In this document: one piece after another, positions 30,916 through 39,320 of the stretch
Position numbering within the stretch: the first letter of the stretch is position 1
Layout: the number at the start of each line of letters is the position of its first letter
Assembly: GCA_018969015.1 (NCBI GenBank)
Contig: JAGWZE010000002.1
Span: 124,001 to 188,000 of the forward strand
Direction: 5' to 3'
DNA from: Alphaproteobacteria bacterium
Lineage (GTDB): Bacteria > Pseudomonadota > Alphaproteobacteria > Caulobacterales > Aquidulcibacteraceae
DNA: 64,000 nt
Made by a program: the position numbers and the translations under genes
Notes under the pieces: generated by a model
Seen by the model: the letters and a program-made list of their open reading frames with translations, nothing else
Told to the model about the DNA's origin: nothing
Database searches by the model: none

Positions 30916-32304
30916 TCAGGATGGCGCCAGCCCCAGATAACGCCGCACCGGCGCGATCCGGCGCAGCACGACGAGATCGAGCAGCGCCACCACGATCAGC
31001 GTCGCGCCAAACATCGGCAACAGCACCGCCGCGACGAGGATCAGCGCGGCGACGCCCGCGCCCAGGCGCGCATCCGCCAAGGGCGGCGCGCCAAGAGCGC
31101 CCTTCGGCGCCCGCGTTCGCCACATCACGAACGCGCTGACGCTCAGTATCGCCAGGCCAAGCGCGGCGAGCACGCCGAGCGCCTGATTGGCCCAGCCGAA
31201 CAGCTGCCCCTCGTGCGCCGACACGCCGATCGCGACGGCGCGATCGATCGGATGGCGATCTTTGAAGCCGGTCTTCTTCACGATCGCGCCCGTCATGGGA
31301 TCGAACGCGACTTCCGTGCGGATCGTGCGATTCTGCGCCGCGGATTTGAGATCCCAGGTCGGGGACTTCTTCGAGGGCGGCGTGAGCATCGCCGGCGGCG
31401 CGACCGCGAGCGTGCGCGACGCCGCGACGAGGGCGTCGACCGACACGGGCGTCATCGCCGCCATGTCGTGCGCGCCGCCGCCCATGTCATGCATGGCGGC
31501 CATGTCGTGCGCATGGCCCGCGGCCATGTGCTCGGCGTGCTCGTCGGCCGCCGCCGCCGCCCGTTCGGCGGCGCGGCCCTGCGTCCAGTCCCGCGTGACT
31601 GCATCGAGACCCGTCATCGCGCGCACCCGCTTGAACCCTTCGCCCCAGACCTGCGTCCACGGCAGGCCGGTCAGCAGCAGGGCGAGCGCGAGGCCCGAAA
31701 TCCACACGCCCGTCACGGCGTGAACGTCACGCCACATCGTGCGCGCGCCGCGCCCGAACCGCGGGAACAGCACGCCCGCAAGCCCCCGCGCCGAGCGCGG
31801 CCACCACAAATAAAGCCCCGTCACCACCATCACGATCGCCCATGACGCGGCGGTCTCGACGACGAGCGAGCCCATGTCGCCGGCCAGAAGTTCGCCATGG
31901 ATCGATTGGACCACGGACATGAACCGCGCCTCTTCCGGCACGGTCTTGAGCACCGCCAGCGTCTGCGGATGGACATAGACCCGCGTGCGCTCCCCCTCCG
32001 CAGCCACGAGCACCTGAACCGCGGCGTCGTCGCGTTCCGGCATCTGGTAGGCGGCGAACGTCGAGCCGGGGACGGCGGCCAGAGCGGCTTCGATCTGCGC
32101 CCGCGGCGTCGCCAGCGGCCCCGTGATCGCGAGCGACGCGTACGGACGATCGATGGCCGCTTCGATCTGCGGCTTGAACAGATAGAGCGAGCCGGTTGCG
32201 GCCAGCAGCAGAATGAACGGGATGCAGAACAGGCCGGCATAAAAGTGCCAGCGCCAGATGGCGCGGTAGAGGCGGCCGGCGCGGAGGTCGTCCGGGGGCG
32301 TCAT
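30916..32304 (-). CDS. PepSY-associated transmembrane protein with Met/His-rich loop
   Basis: 462 aa from the ATG at 32304, supported by GAGGAG upstream. TM1 (about 18-42, RWHFYAGLFCIPFILLLAAT), a periplasmic PepSY domain, TM2 (about 150-167, ending GLYLWWPR) and TM3 (about 193-213, MWRDVHAVTGVW) follow the PepSY-TM family order, with further C-terminal helices. The periplasmic loop at 256-284 is packed with metal ligands (five His and six Met among others), suggesting copper binding. Family members are linked to ferric siderophore reduction or metal uptake; the ligand-rich loop and the neighbouring DUF2946 gene favour copper here. Confidence 0.82.
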   Translation of the reverse strand: MTPPDDLRAGRLYRAIWRWHFYAGLFCIPFILLLAATGSLYLFKPQIEAAIDRPYASLAITGPLATPRAQIEAALAAVPGSTFAAYQMPERDDAAVQVLVAAEGERTRVYVHPQTLAVLKTVPEEARFMSVVQSIHGELLAGDMGSLVVETAASWAIVMVVTGLYLWWPRSARGLAGVLFPRFGRGARTMWRDVHAVTGVWISGLALALLLTGLPWTQVWGEGFKRVRAMTGLDAVTRDWTQGRAAERAAAAADEHAEHMAAGHAHDMAAMHDMGGGAHDMAAMTPVSVDALVAASRTLAVAPPAMLTPPSKKSPTWDLKSAAQNRTIRTEVAFDPMTGAIVKKTGFKDRHPIDRAVAIGVSAHEGQLFGWANQALGVLAALGLAILSVSAFVMWRTRAPKGALGAPPLADARLGAGVAALILVAAVLLPMFGATLIVVALLDLVVLRRIAPVRRYLGLAPS

Positions 32305-32398
32305 GATCGTCTCCTCAGGCGCTGGGCCTGGCGGATGAAGGGTTCGGAAAAGCGACATGCGAAACGCGCGCCGCGCCCGGCGGCGCGGCGGATGGGGC

Positions 32399-32821
32399 TT
32401 AGCCCTGCGTCGTCGGCGGGCCCGTGGACGGGGGCGGGGGCGCCGCCAGCCCGAATGCGGCATGGGGGGCGTCACGCGCGAGCTCGACCGCAAGGACGAT
32501 CCGGCCGGCCGGGACCGGCAGGGAGGGCCCGCCCTCCGCGCGACCGGCGGCAGCGGCCACCGCAAAGACGCACGGCGCATCGCCCGACGCTTTGGCCGGC
32601 TTCGGCCCGGCCGGCTCGTCGAGTGAGCGGAGCGCGCCCGTCTGCACGTCGAGCGCGGCGACGTCGTCCCCGTGCGCGGCGCACAGCACGATGGCGATCT
32701 CGCCCGGCTGCAGGCCCGCATTCACCATGTATCCCGCGGGCAGGACGCCGCGTGCGCCGCTGGCGATCAACGCCAGGGTCAGCGCGAGCGCGGCGAGCAC
32801 GCCGCGGCCGGTGCGGGCCAT
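32399..32821 (-). CDS. DUF2946-family protein
   Basis: 140 aa from the ATG at 32821; an in-frame ATG at 32830 is also possible and neither has a strong ribosome site. It has an N-terminal membrane or signal segment (RGVLAALALTLALIA), the family signature RGVLPAGYMVN, IAIVLCAAHG with a cysteine, and a second cysteine region DAPCVFAVAAAAG. Genes of this family usually sit beside TonB receptors and PepSY proteins in copper or iron loci. Here it is upstream of the PepSY gene on the same strand, 94 bases away. Confidence 0.75.
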   Translation of the reverse strand: MARTGRGVLAALALTLALIASGARGVLPAGYMVNAGLQPGEIAIVLCAAHGDDVAALDVQTGALRSLDEPAGPKPAKASGDAPCVFAVAAAAGRAEGGPSLPVPAGRIVLAVELARDAPHAAFGLAAPPPPSTGPPTTQG

Positions 32822-32926
32822 CCAAACCATGCCGTAAACGAACGCAAACTTTGCCCGACCGGGCAAGACCGCCCGCCTTTCCGGCGAGTGCGACCGATCA
32901 GCCGGGCCGGATCGGCGGCGATCCGC

Positions 32927-32956
32927 TTGCGTCGGGGCGGGGCTTTCGCCTATACG
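32927..32956 (+). promoter_or_regulatory. Probable promoter of the tRNA-Trp-secE-nusG unit
   Basis: TTGCGT at 32927-32932 and TATACG at 32951-32956 with 18 bases between. It lies about 95 bases upstream of tRNA-Trp in the only sizeable gap before it. Sequence match only. Confidence 0.35.
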
Positions 32957-33056
32957 CTTGTCGCTGTTCCCGATAAGCTGAGGTTCCGTAGCCCGAAGGT
33001 CGTTCGACCGGTCGGGCCCCGCGGCGCCGCAGGCCGAACCGGGGGCGGCGCGGCCT

Positions 33057-33132
33057 AGGAGTGTAGCTCAGCTGGTAGAGCATCGGTCTCCAAAACCGAG
33101 GGCCGGGGGTTCGAGTCCCTCCACTCCTGCCA
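33057..33132 (+). tRNA. tRNA-Trp (anticodon CCA)
   Basis: The 76-base cloverleaf has acceptor AGGAGTG/CACTCCT, D arm GCTC/GAGC and anticodon stem TCGGT/ACCGA with loop CTCCAAA. The T arm surrounds TTCGAGT, the discriminator is G (as in tRNA-Trp) and CCA is encoded. tRNA-Trp immediately upstream of secE-nusG is a conserved arrangement in many bacteria. Confidence 0.97.
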
Positions 33133-33258
33133 GTCCGCGCCGGTGAATTCCGAAACGCCGTCCCAACCGTCGGGCGGCTCCCTATATGGGCGAAGAGGCG
33201 GCAAATCGGGCCGCGGCGTCAGGCGTGAGCCAGGCGCAAACGCCAAGAGGACGACCAG

Positions 33259-33489
33259 ATGAGCGATGTCGCCGAGCGTGAAGAGCAGGAACGGAAACGG
33301 ACGGGTCCGATCACCTTCATGCGCGAGGTCCGGGCCGAAGGCCGCAAAGTGACCTGGGCGACCCGCCAGGAAGTCACCGTGTCGACGATCATGGTGCTCG
33401 TGCTCTCCGTGGCGGCGGCTCTGTTCTTCTTTCTCGTCGATTTCGTGATCCGGCACTCGATCGCCTTCATCATCGGGCTCGTGCGGTGA
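33259..33489 (+). CDS. secE: Preprotein translocase subunit SecE
   Basis: 76 aa, the short single-helix form. The amphipathic segment FMREVRAEGRKVTWATRQEV (about 19-38) is followed by one transmembrane helix (about 43-65). It clamps SecY in the SecYEG channel. SecY is encoded about 15.4 kb downstream in the same window. The stop overlaps a possible GTG start of nusG. Confidence 0.95.
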   Translation: MSDVAEREEQERKRTGPITFMREVRAEGRKVTWATRQEVTVSTIMVLVLSVAAALFFFLVDFVIRHSIAFIIGLVR

Positions 33490-33494
33490 CGACC

Positions 33495-34061
33495 ATGACA
33501 GCAGATACCGGGGAGGCGCGCGTGTCCGCGACGCGGTGGTACATCGTTCACGCCTATTCGAACTTCGAGAAGAAGGTCGCCGAGTCGATCCGCGAGCAGG
33601 CGGAGCGCCAGGGCCTGCAGGACAAGTTCGAGGACATCCGCGTGCCGACCGAAGAGGTCGTCGAGGTCTACCGCAACAAGAAGCGGATAAAGGAACAGCG
33701 CCACTTCCCGGGCTACGTGCTCGTGAAGATGGAAATGACCGACGACGCCTATCACCTCGTCAAGAACACTCCGAAGGTCACGGGCTTCCTTGGCCAGCAG
33801 AACAAGCCGCAGCCGGTGTCCGAGCGCGAGGTGCAGCGCATCCTCGGCCAGGTCGAGGAAGCCGCGCAGGCCAAGCCGCGCCCGATCATCTCGTTCGATA
33901 TCGGCGAGCGCGTCCGGGTCAATGACGGCCCGTTCCAAAGCTTCGAAGGTCTGGTCGAGGAGGTCGACGACGACCGCGGCCGCCTGAAAGTGGCCGTCAC
34001 CATCTTCGGCCGCGCCACGCCGGTCGAGCTGGAATACGGCCAGGTCGAAAAGGTCCGCTGA
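33495..34061 (+). CDS. nusG: Transcription termination/antitermination factor NusG
   Basis: 188 aa. The NGN domain starts at RWYIVHAYSNFEKKV and includes FPGYVLVKMEM; a C-terminal KOW domain contains FDIGERVRVNDGPFQSFEGL. It links RNA polymerase to Rho and to the ribosome through S10, also encoded here. I chose the ATG at 33495; a GTG at 33486 overlapping the secE stop would add three residues and would imply translational coupling. Confidence 0.95.
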   Translation: MTADTGEARVSATRWYIVHAYSNFEKKVAESIREQAERQGLQDKFEDIRVPTEEVVEVYRNKKRIKEQRHFPGYVLVKMEMTDDAYHLVKNTPKVTGFLGQQNKPQPVSEREVQRILGQVEEAAQAKPRPIISFDIGERVRVNDGPFQSFEGLVEEVDDDRGRLKVAVTIFGRATPVELEYGQVEKVR

Positions 34062-34103
34062 GGCGGCTTTCTAACGCGCCGGGAACGTGAACCCGTTTCC
34101 GTC

Positions 34104-34134
34104 ATCCTCGACCGAGCAAAGCGAGGTCGGGGAT
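34104..34134. repeat. Palindromic intergenic element between nusG and the Uma2 gene
   Basis: ATCCTCGACC (34104-34113) pairs with GGTCGGGGAT (34125-34134) around an 11-base loop. GTCATCCTCGACC-type hairpins recur in intergenic DNA of many alphaproteobacteria as I recall; only one copy was noticed in this window. There is no T-run, so it is not a typical terminator. Confidence 0.5.
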
Positions 34135-34299
34135 CCAGCGGGCGGCGGCAACGGATCTGGATGCCCGCCGCGCCTCCGGCGCGCCGAGGATGGCGACCGT
34201 TAACGGCGACCGAATGCATCGACGTCGCTGGTGCTCCAATGTCTCAAAGCGGGCGCTGTTGCGCACCGCTCGGCGACAAGCTCGTCTACGCTATGCCGT

Positions 34300-34902
34300 A
34301 TGGCGATGCCGATCTCATCGATTAGGCCCGGCCTGCCGCCACTCGTGCTGACCGACGACCAATTCGAGGACATGGCCCGCAAAGGCGCATTTTCTCGGAT
34401 CGGTCGGGTCGAGCTCCGAGCCGGGATGCTTACGCCCAGGGCTCCGATCCACGTTCCGCAAGCTCGGATTGGGGGCTCGCTCGTCGTCGCCTTCGCAGTG
34501 GCCGTCACGCAAGCCGGGCTGCCACTCGGTGTTTTGGGACATGTGTCCGTCCGTTTTGGCGGCGGTTTCCAGCCGATCCCAGACGTCGTCGTGTTCGAGC
34601 GCGCGTGCCTTCCGGCCGGCTTTGATGGACCGATGCCCCGCAACGCCGTCAAGCTGGCGATCGAAGTGGCTGGAAGCACTTTGCCGGACGATCTCGGGCC
34701 CAAGTGCCGAGCTTACGCCGCTGCGGGGCTGCCCGAATACTGGGTGGTCGATGTGCGGGCGCGGCAGGTCATCCAACACGCAGAACCCGCGCCCGTCGGT
34801 GAGGGCGCCGATTTCGGGGTGCGCCGCTCCGTTCCCCTGGACGGTCCGCTCCGCGCCCTGACCTTTGATCTCACACTCCCGGTCGGCGCTCTCGACGACT
34901 GA
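34300..34902 (+). CDS. Uma2-family (PD-(D/E)XK-like) nuclease-fold protein
   Basis: 200 aa from the ATG at 34300; an ATG at 34306 is possible. The family core is visible: FQPIPDVVVFE (catalytic D), VKLAIEVAGSTLPDDLG (catalytic E), KCRAYAAAGLPEYWVVD (catalytic K and the YW-V-D end). Uma2 proteins have a restriction-endonuclease fold; their biological role is not settled, and they are often multicopy. Here the gene separates nusG from rplK, breaking a widely conserved operon, and it follows a palindromic intergenic element, which suggests insertion. Confidence 0.8.
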   Translation: MAMPISSIRPGLPPLVLTDDQFEDMARKGAFSRIGRVELRAGMLTPRAPIHVPQARIGGSLVVAFAVAVTQAGLPLGVLGHVSVRFGGGFQPIPDVVVFERACLPAGFDGPMPRNAVKLAIEVAGSTLPDDLGPKCRAYAAAGLPEYWVVDVRARQVIQHAEPAPVGEGADFGVRRSVPLDGPLRALTFDLTLPVGALDD

Positions 34903-34909
34903 TCCGGCA

Positions 34910-34938
34910 TAGACGCGGCCCCCGCGCTCCTGTATACG
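34910..34938 (+). promoter_or_regulatory. Probable promoter of rplK-rplA
   Basis: TAGACG at 34910-34915 and TATACG at 34933-34938 with 17 bases between, about 135 bases upstream of rplK. A separate promoter is needed because the Uma2 gene splits this pair from nusG. Confidence 0.45.
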
Positions 34939-35071
34939 CCCCCGCTTCCGCCACAGCCCCGCCAGGGTCTGGGGTGGCTCACCGTGTGGGAGGCTCTCCG
35001 GCGAAGTCCAGCCGGGGCCGGACCACGCACCTCCAGCCCCGGCCCGGCCGGGGCGGCCAAGAGAGGATCAC

Positions 35072-35515
35072 ATGGCCAAGAAAGTCATGGGGCAGATCAA
35101 GCTCCAGGTGCCGGCGGGCGCTGCCGCCCCGTCGCCGCCGATCGGTCCCGCGCTCGGTCAGCGCGGCCTGAACATCATGGAATTCTGCAAGGGCTTCAAC
35201 GCTCGCACGCAGGACATGAACAAGGGCGATCCGTGCCCTGTCATCATCACCTACTACCAGGACAAGTCCTTCACCTTCGAGATCAAGACGCCGCCCGCGA
35301 CGTTCCTGCTCAAGAAGGCGGCCGGTCTGAAGATCGGCAAGAAGCCGGCGTCCGGCTCGAAGACGCCCGGCCGCACGACGGTCGGCAAGGTCACCGAGGC
35401 GCAGATCGAAGAGATCGCCAAGGTGAAGATGAAGGACCTCAACGCCAACGACATCGAAGCCGCCAAGAGCATCATCAAGGGCTCGGCGCGCGCGATGGGC
35501 CTCCTGGTGGAGTAA
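35072..35515 (+). CDS. rplK: Ribosomal protein uL11
   Basis: 147 aa. The N-terminal domain starts [20 protein letters not shown] and carries the conserved proline-rich linker region; the C-terminal rRNA-binding domain ends ARAMGLLVE. It forms the base of the GTPase-associated centre with 23S rRNA. GAGAGGA precedes the ATG. It is followed after 4 bases by rplA, the conserved pair. Confidence 0.97.
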   Translation: MAKKVMGQIKLQVPAGAAAPSPPIGPALGQRGLNIMEFCKGFNARTQDMNKGDPCPVIITYYQDKSFTFEIKTPPATFLLKKAAGLKIGKKPASGSKTPGRTTVGKVTEAQIEEIAKVKMKDLNANDIEAAKSIIKGSARAMGLLVE

Positions 35516-35519
35516 GACG

Positions 35520-36251
35520 ATGCCGGTAATCGACGGAGTGCGCACCACGAAGCGCATGGCGAAGTCCCACGCCGGGATCGACGCCCGTAAGCTGCACGCG
35601 CTGGACGAAGCGGTGAAGCTCATCAAATCCCGCGCCTCGGCGAAGTTCGATGAGACCATCGAAGTCGCGCTGAACCTCGGCGTGGACCCCAAGTATCCGG
35701 ACCAGCAGGTCCGCGGCGTCTGCAACCTGCCGAACGGCACGGGCAAGACGCTGCGCGTCGCCGTGTTCGCGCGCGACAAGAAGGCCGAAGAGGCCCGCGC
35801 GGCCGGAGCCGACATCGTCGGCGCCGACGACCTGTTCGAAACCATCAATGGCGGCAAGATCGAGTTCGATCGCCTGATCGCCACGCCGGACATGATGGCC
35901 CTCGTGGGCCGTCTGGGTAAGGTGCTCGGCCCGCGCGGCCTGATGCCGAACCCGAAGGTGGGCACGGTCACGCCGGACGTGACGAAGGCCGTGAAGGACG
36001 CCAAAGGCGGCGCCGTGGAGTTCCGCGTCGAAAAGGCCGGCATCATCCACGCCGGCGTCGGCAAGGCGAGCTTCTCCGAAGAGGCGCTCACGCAGAACAT
36101 CCGCGCGTTCGTCGACGCGGTGGTCCGCGCGCGCCCGTCAGGCGCGAAGGGCACGTTCCTTCAGAAGGTCGCCGTCAGCTCCACGATGGGCCCGGGCGTC
36201 CGCGTCGAGCCGAACTCGGCCCAGACCGCCGGCGCCGCGCAGGCCAACTGA
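35520..36251 (+). CDS. rplA: Ribosomal protein uL1
   Basis: 243 aa. The conserved blocks [32 protein letters not shown] and [13 protein letters not shown] are present. It forms the mobile L1 stalk at the ribosomal E site and represses its own operon in many bacteria. The ATG at 35520 has GGAG from the end of rplK upstream; a later ATG at 35556 would give a length nearer the usual 230. A strong terminator follows. Confidence 0.96.
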   Translation: MPVIDGVRTTKRMAKSHAGIDARKLHALDEAVKLIKSRASAKFDETIEVALNLGVDPKYPDQQVRGVCNLPNGTGKTLRVAVFARDKKAEEARAAGADIVGADDLFETINGGKIEFDRLIATPDMMALVGRLGKVLGPRGLMPNPKVGTVTPDVTKAVKDAKGGAVEFRVEKAGIIHAGVGKASFSEEALTQNIRAFVDAVVRARPSGAKGTFLQKVAVSSTMGPGVRVEPNSAQTAGAAQAN

Positions 36252-36277
36252 GACCTTCCGTCTTCGGAAGACCCGAA

Positions 36278-36310
36278 AGCCCCCGGCGCGAGCCGGGGGC
36301 TTTTGTTTTG
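36278..36310 (+). terminator. Rho-independent terminator after rplA
   Basis: The 11-bp stem AAGCCCCCGGC/GCCGGGGGCTT (36278-36288 with 36293-36303) has the tetraloop GCGA and is followed by TTTTGTTTT. It separates rplKA from the next gene. Confidence 0.9.
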
Positions 36311-36374
36311 ACCTCGCCGCCGTCTGCGCCGGCCGCGTTTGCGTTCCGCGGGGGCGACGGCTAGGCACCCGGTC

Positions 36375-38054
36375 ATGGCCGAGCAAACCAACTCCTCTCT
36401 AGACGGCGCGCGCTGGGGGCGCATCGGGCGCAATCTGGCGATCGGGCTCGCCGTGCTGTGCGTCGCCACGATCGCGGCGACGCTGCGCCTCGCGCCCGGC
36501 GACGGCGCCTTCATGTACGCGCTGGACGATCCCTACATTCACCTCGCCGTGGCGGAGGAGATCCTCAACGGCGGCTATGGCGTGAACGCCGGCGAAGCCT
36601 CGGCCGCGTCGTCATCGCCGCTTTATCCGGTGCTGCTCGCGGGGCTCTTGAAGCTCGGCTTGGGATCGTGGGGCCCGCTGGTTCTAAATCTCGCCGCGAC
36701 GGCCGCCGCCCTGGCGTTGGCGGTCGCGACCTGGGCGCAGTCCGGATTGCGCGCGCCCCGGGCTGCGGAAGGCCGGCTCACCGCGATCGGCCTCGTCTTC
36801 CTTTTGGCGCTCAACGTCGTCGGGCTCGCCTTCACGGGCATGGAGCACAGCCTGCAAACCGCGCTCGGACTCGCCGCGCTGCTCGGCGCGGTGCGGTTCT
36901 CGCGGTCGGGCCGCGTCGAGGCGTGGTGGATCCTGATCCTCGCCGGCCAGACGCTCGTTCGTTACGAGGGCCTCGCGATCGCGGTGGCGGGCGCGGTTCT
37001 GCTCGTCGTCCACCGGCGCTGGCTCTCCGCACTGATCGCCGTGTCCGGCGCTGCGGCCGTTCTGGTCGGGTTCGGCGCCTTCCTCTTGAGCCGCGGGCTG
37101 CCGCCGGCGCCGAGCTCGGTGCTGGTCAAGGGCGGCGATCTGGCGGCGGCGCAAGGGCTCGGCGGGCGCCTCGGCGCGCTCGTCGAGCATGCGCTGTCCA
37201 ACATGGGTGATCAGGCGGGCCTCGTGTTCCTGGCCTTCGTGATCGGCTTCGCCGTGGTGGCGCTCGGGAAGCCCGCACCCGCCGGCGCCTCGAACGCGGC
37301 CGCCGATCCCGATGCGCGCCGGCTGGCCCGCGACATCGCCCTGTTTGCCGGCCTGGTCGTGGCTGCACACCTTGCCGTCGGACGCTTCGGCTGGTGGCAG
37401 CGCTACGAGACCTACGCCTTGATCCTGGCGATGACCGCCTTGCCGATCGCGTTCCCCGCGCGGTTCCGGGCGCTCGCCGCCGGCCGGGACTGGGGCGCGG
37501 TGACGATCGCCTTGCTGTTCTCGGCCATGGCGTTCCAGCGCAACGTGTCGACCACGCTCGAGTCCGCCCCGGCGAGCCAGAACGTCTATCTGCAGCAGTA
37601 CCAGATGCACCGGTTCGCGGCGGACTATCTGCGCGCGCCGGTGGCCGTGAACGACCTCGGCTGGGTCAGCTTCGAGAACCCGGCCTACGTCCTGGACCTG
37701 TGGGGGCTGGGATCCGAGCAGGCGCGTATGGCGCGGGCAGGGGCTTCGGGGCCCGGCTGGATGGACGACCTCGCGCGCGCCAAGGGCGTGAAGGTCGCCA
37801 TGGTGTACGAGTCCTGGTTCGCGGCGCTGCCGCCCGGCTGGGTGCGGATGGGAACGCTCGAGCTGCGCGTCGGCCTCAGGTCCGTCGCCGATCACCGCGT
37901 GGCCTTCTATCTGGTGGACCCCGCCGCGGGGCCGCAGGCAGCGCGCGACCTCGACGCCTGGGCCGCCACCCTGCCGAAGCGCGCCGTCTGGGTTCCCGAT
38001 CCCGCGTTCCCCACGCCGCTGCATCCGAAAGCGGGCGCCGCGGCATCTCCCTGA
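36375..38054 (+). CDS. Polytopic membrane protein, probably a GT-C-type glycosyltransferase-like protein
   Basis: 559 aa from the ATG at 36375. About ten to twelve hydrophobic helices. The first periplasmic loop contains DDPYIHLAVAEEILNGGYGV, an acidic motif in the place where GT-C enzymes that use lipid-linked sugars keep their catalytic Asp. A soluble C-terminal part follows. This fits a membrane glycosyltransferase-like protein of unknown substrate. It is not ribosomal, yet it lies between rplA and rpsJ. The assignment rests on topology and the DD motif. Confidence 0.6.
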   Translation: MAEQTNSSLDGARWGRIGRNLAIGLAVLCVATIAATLRLAPGDGAFMYALDDPYIHLAVAEEILNGGYGVNAGEASAASSSPLYPVLLAGLLKLGLGSWGPLVLNLAATAAALALAVATWAQSGLRAPRAAEGRLTAIGLVFLLALNVVGLAFTGMEHSLQTALGLAALLGAVRFSRSGRVEAWWILILAGQTLVRYEGLAIAVAGAVLLVVHRRWLSALIAVSGAAAVLVGFGAFLLSRGLPPAPSSVLVKGGDLAAAQGLGGRLGALVEHALSNMGDQAGLVFLAFVIGFAVVALGKPAPAGASNAAADPDARRLARDIALFAGLVVAAHLAVGRFGWWQRYETYALILAMTALPIAFPARFRALAAGRDWGAVTIALLFSAMAFQRNVSTTLESAPASQNVYLQQYQMHRFAADYLRAPVAVNDLGWVSFENPAYVLDLWGLGSEQARMARAGASGPGWMDDLARAKGVKVAMVYESWFAALPPGWVRMGTLELRVGLRSVADHRVAFYLVDPAAGPQAARDLDAWAATLPKRAVWVPDPAFPTPLHPKAGAAASP

Positions 38055-38072
38055 CGATCTCAGGAGACCCCC

Positions 38073-39023
38073 ATGCCCAAGTTCTCGCGCCCGCTCGCCG
38101 TGTTCGGTCCCGCCTTCTGCGCCGCCGCGCTCACCGTCGCCGGCTCGGCCGCCGCCGCGCCGGCTCCGGCCGCCACCCCCGTCGCCGCCCGCGGCGTCTC
38201 CGTGGTGCACGCCGCCGCGCAGGTCACCGTCATTCCCGAGGACCGGGCCGACGTCGCCGTCGCGGTCACGCCCGGCGCCGCCGCGCTCCCCGCGCCGCGC
38301 GTCCGCACCGAGAACGGCCGCGTGATCGTCGATGGCGGGCTCGACGGCCGCATCCGGTCCTGCCGCGGCGGCGCGAAGGGGCTAACCGGCGTCGTCGTCA
38401 GCGGGGTCGGGCCGCTTACGCCGGCCGCGCTGCCGACCATCACCATCCGCACGCCCCGGAACGTCGACCTGATGGTCGGCGGGGCGGTCGTCACCAAGGT
38501 CGGGCCCGCCACGGGCGGCACGATGCGCTTTCGCGGTTGCGGAAACGCCACGATCGCGACCGTCGATGGCCCGCTGGCGGTCTCGCTCGAAGGGTCGGGC
38601 GACGTCGACGTCGCCGACGTCCGCGGGGCCCTCAACGCACGCCTCGACGGCTCGGGCGACATCCGGGTCGGCGCCGTCGGTGCGGCGGCCCTGGCGCTCA
38701 ACGGCTCGGGAGACCTCACGGTCGCCAAAGTCACGGGCAGCCTGGACGCCCGCCTGGACGGCTCGGGAGACCTCACGGTGGCGGCGATCGACGCCCCCTC
38801 CGCCCGCATGGCGCTCGACGGCTCGGGCGACCTCACGGTCGGCGCAGGTCGGGCCGCCACCCTCGTCGTCAGCGTCGACGGCTCGGGCGACGCCCGCTTC
38901 GGCGGCCGCGCCGGGGCGGTGACCGCCGAACTCGACGGCTCGGGCGACATCGTGGTGGAGGGCGCTGACCGCGTGGAAGCCATGCGCAAGTCCGGCTCGG
39001 GCGATATCAAGGTCGGCCGTTGA
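38073..39023 (+). CDS. Secreted DUF2807 (auto-transporter adhesin head GIN-like) repeat protein
   Basis: 316 aa. A signal peptide (about 1-28) is followed by a beta-rich region and eight GSGD-centred repeats, spaced 19-23 residues in the second half (LEGSGDVDV, LDGSGDLTV and similar). This predicts a right-handed beta-helix or beta-roll of the DUF2807 family. Probably periplasmic or surface-exposed; function in the family is not established. The repeats are also visible in DNA (GACGGCTCGGG units), so copy number may change by recombination. It directly follows the membrane protein gene (18 bases). Confidence 0.78.
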   Translation: MPKFSRPLAVFGPAFCAAALTVAGSAAAAPAPAATPVAARGVSVVHAAAQVTVIPEDRADVAVAVTPGAAALPAPRVRTENGRVIVDGGLDGRIRSCRGGAKGLTGVVVSGVGPLTPAALPTITIRTPRNVDLMVGGAVVTKVGPATGGTMRFRGCGNATIATVDGPLAVSLEGSGDVDVADVRGALNARLDGSGDIRVGAVGAAALALNGSGDLTVAKVTGSLDARLDGSGDLTVAAIDAPSARMALDGSGDLTVGAGRAATLVVSVDGSGDARFGGRAGAVTAELDGSGDIVVEGADRVEAMRKSGSGDIKVGR

Positions 39024-39064
39024 GCCGCGGGGCGCGGAACCGGGCGCGCCGCGCTTAAGGCCTC

Positions 39065-39093
39065 TTGACGGGGGGCGACTCGGCGCGTATCCA
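39065..39093 (+). promoter_or_regulatory. Probable promoter of the S10 operon
   Basis: TTGACG at 39065-39070 and TATCCA at 39088-39093 with exactly 17 bases between, about 230 bases upstream of rpsJ in the 297-base gap after the DUF2807 gene. TTGACG is the common alphaproteobacterial -35 box. It implies a long leader. Confidence 0.45.
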
Positions 39094-39205
39094 CCCGCCT
39101 CTGCTTTGGACCGGCCGTAACCATCGCGGTTAGACGCGGTCCGCAAAGCTCGTGCGCATTGGCCCCCGGTTCTTCGGGACTTTCGGGCCCCGGACAATGT
39201 CCCCA

Positions 39206-39238
39206 GCGGGGCGGATCGCCCCGCCGCACGGCGTTTTT
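39206..39238 (+). promoter_or_regulatory. Hairpin with downstream T-run in the S10 leader (possible attenuator)
   Basis: The perfect 8-bp hairpin GCGGGGCG-GAT-CGCCCCGC (39206-39224) is followed nine bases later by TTTTT (39234-39238). It lies between the predicted promoter and rpsJ. It could attenuate transcription or bind a ribosomal protein such as L4, the known regulator in enterobacteria; the distance to the T-run is longer than in a standard terminator. Confidence 0.35.
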
Positions 39239-39320
39239 GCGGATCATGACCTGATGGACGGCCGCGCTCAGACGCCGAGATGGCCCTGAGCGTTTGGCGT
39301 TCGGTGATTGGGACTGTGGA

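Noticed and set aside
36339-36374. Upstream extension of the membrane protein gene to 36339
   Set aside because: Twelve extra residues before MAEQTNSS are not hydrophobic or conserved-looking and begin only 29 bases after the rplA terminator.
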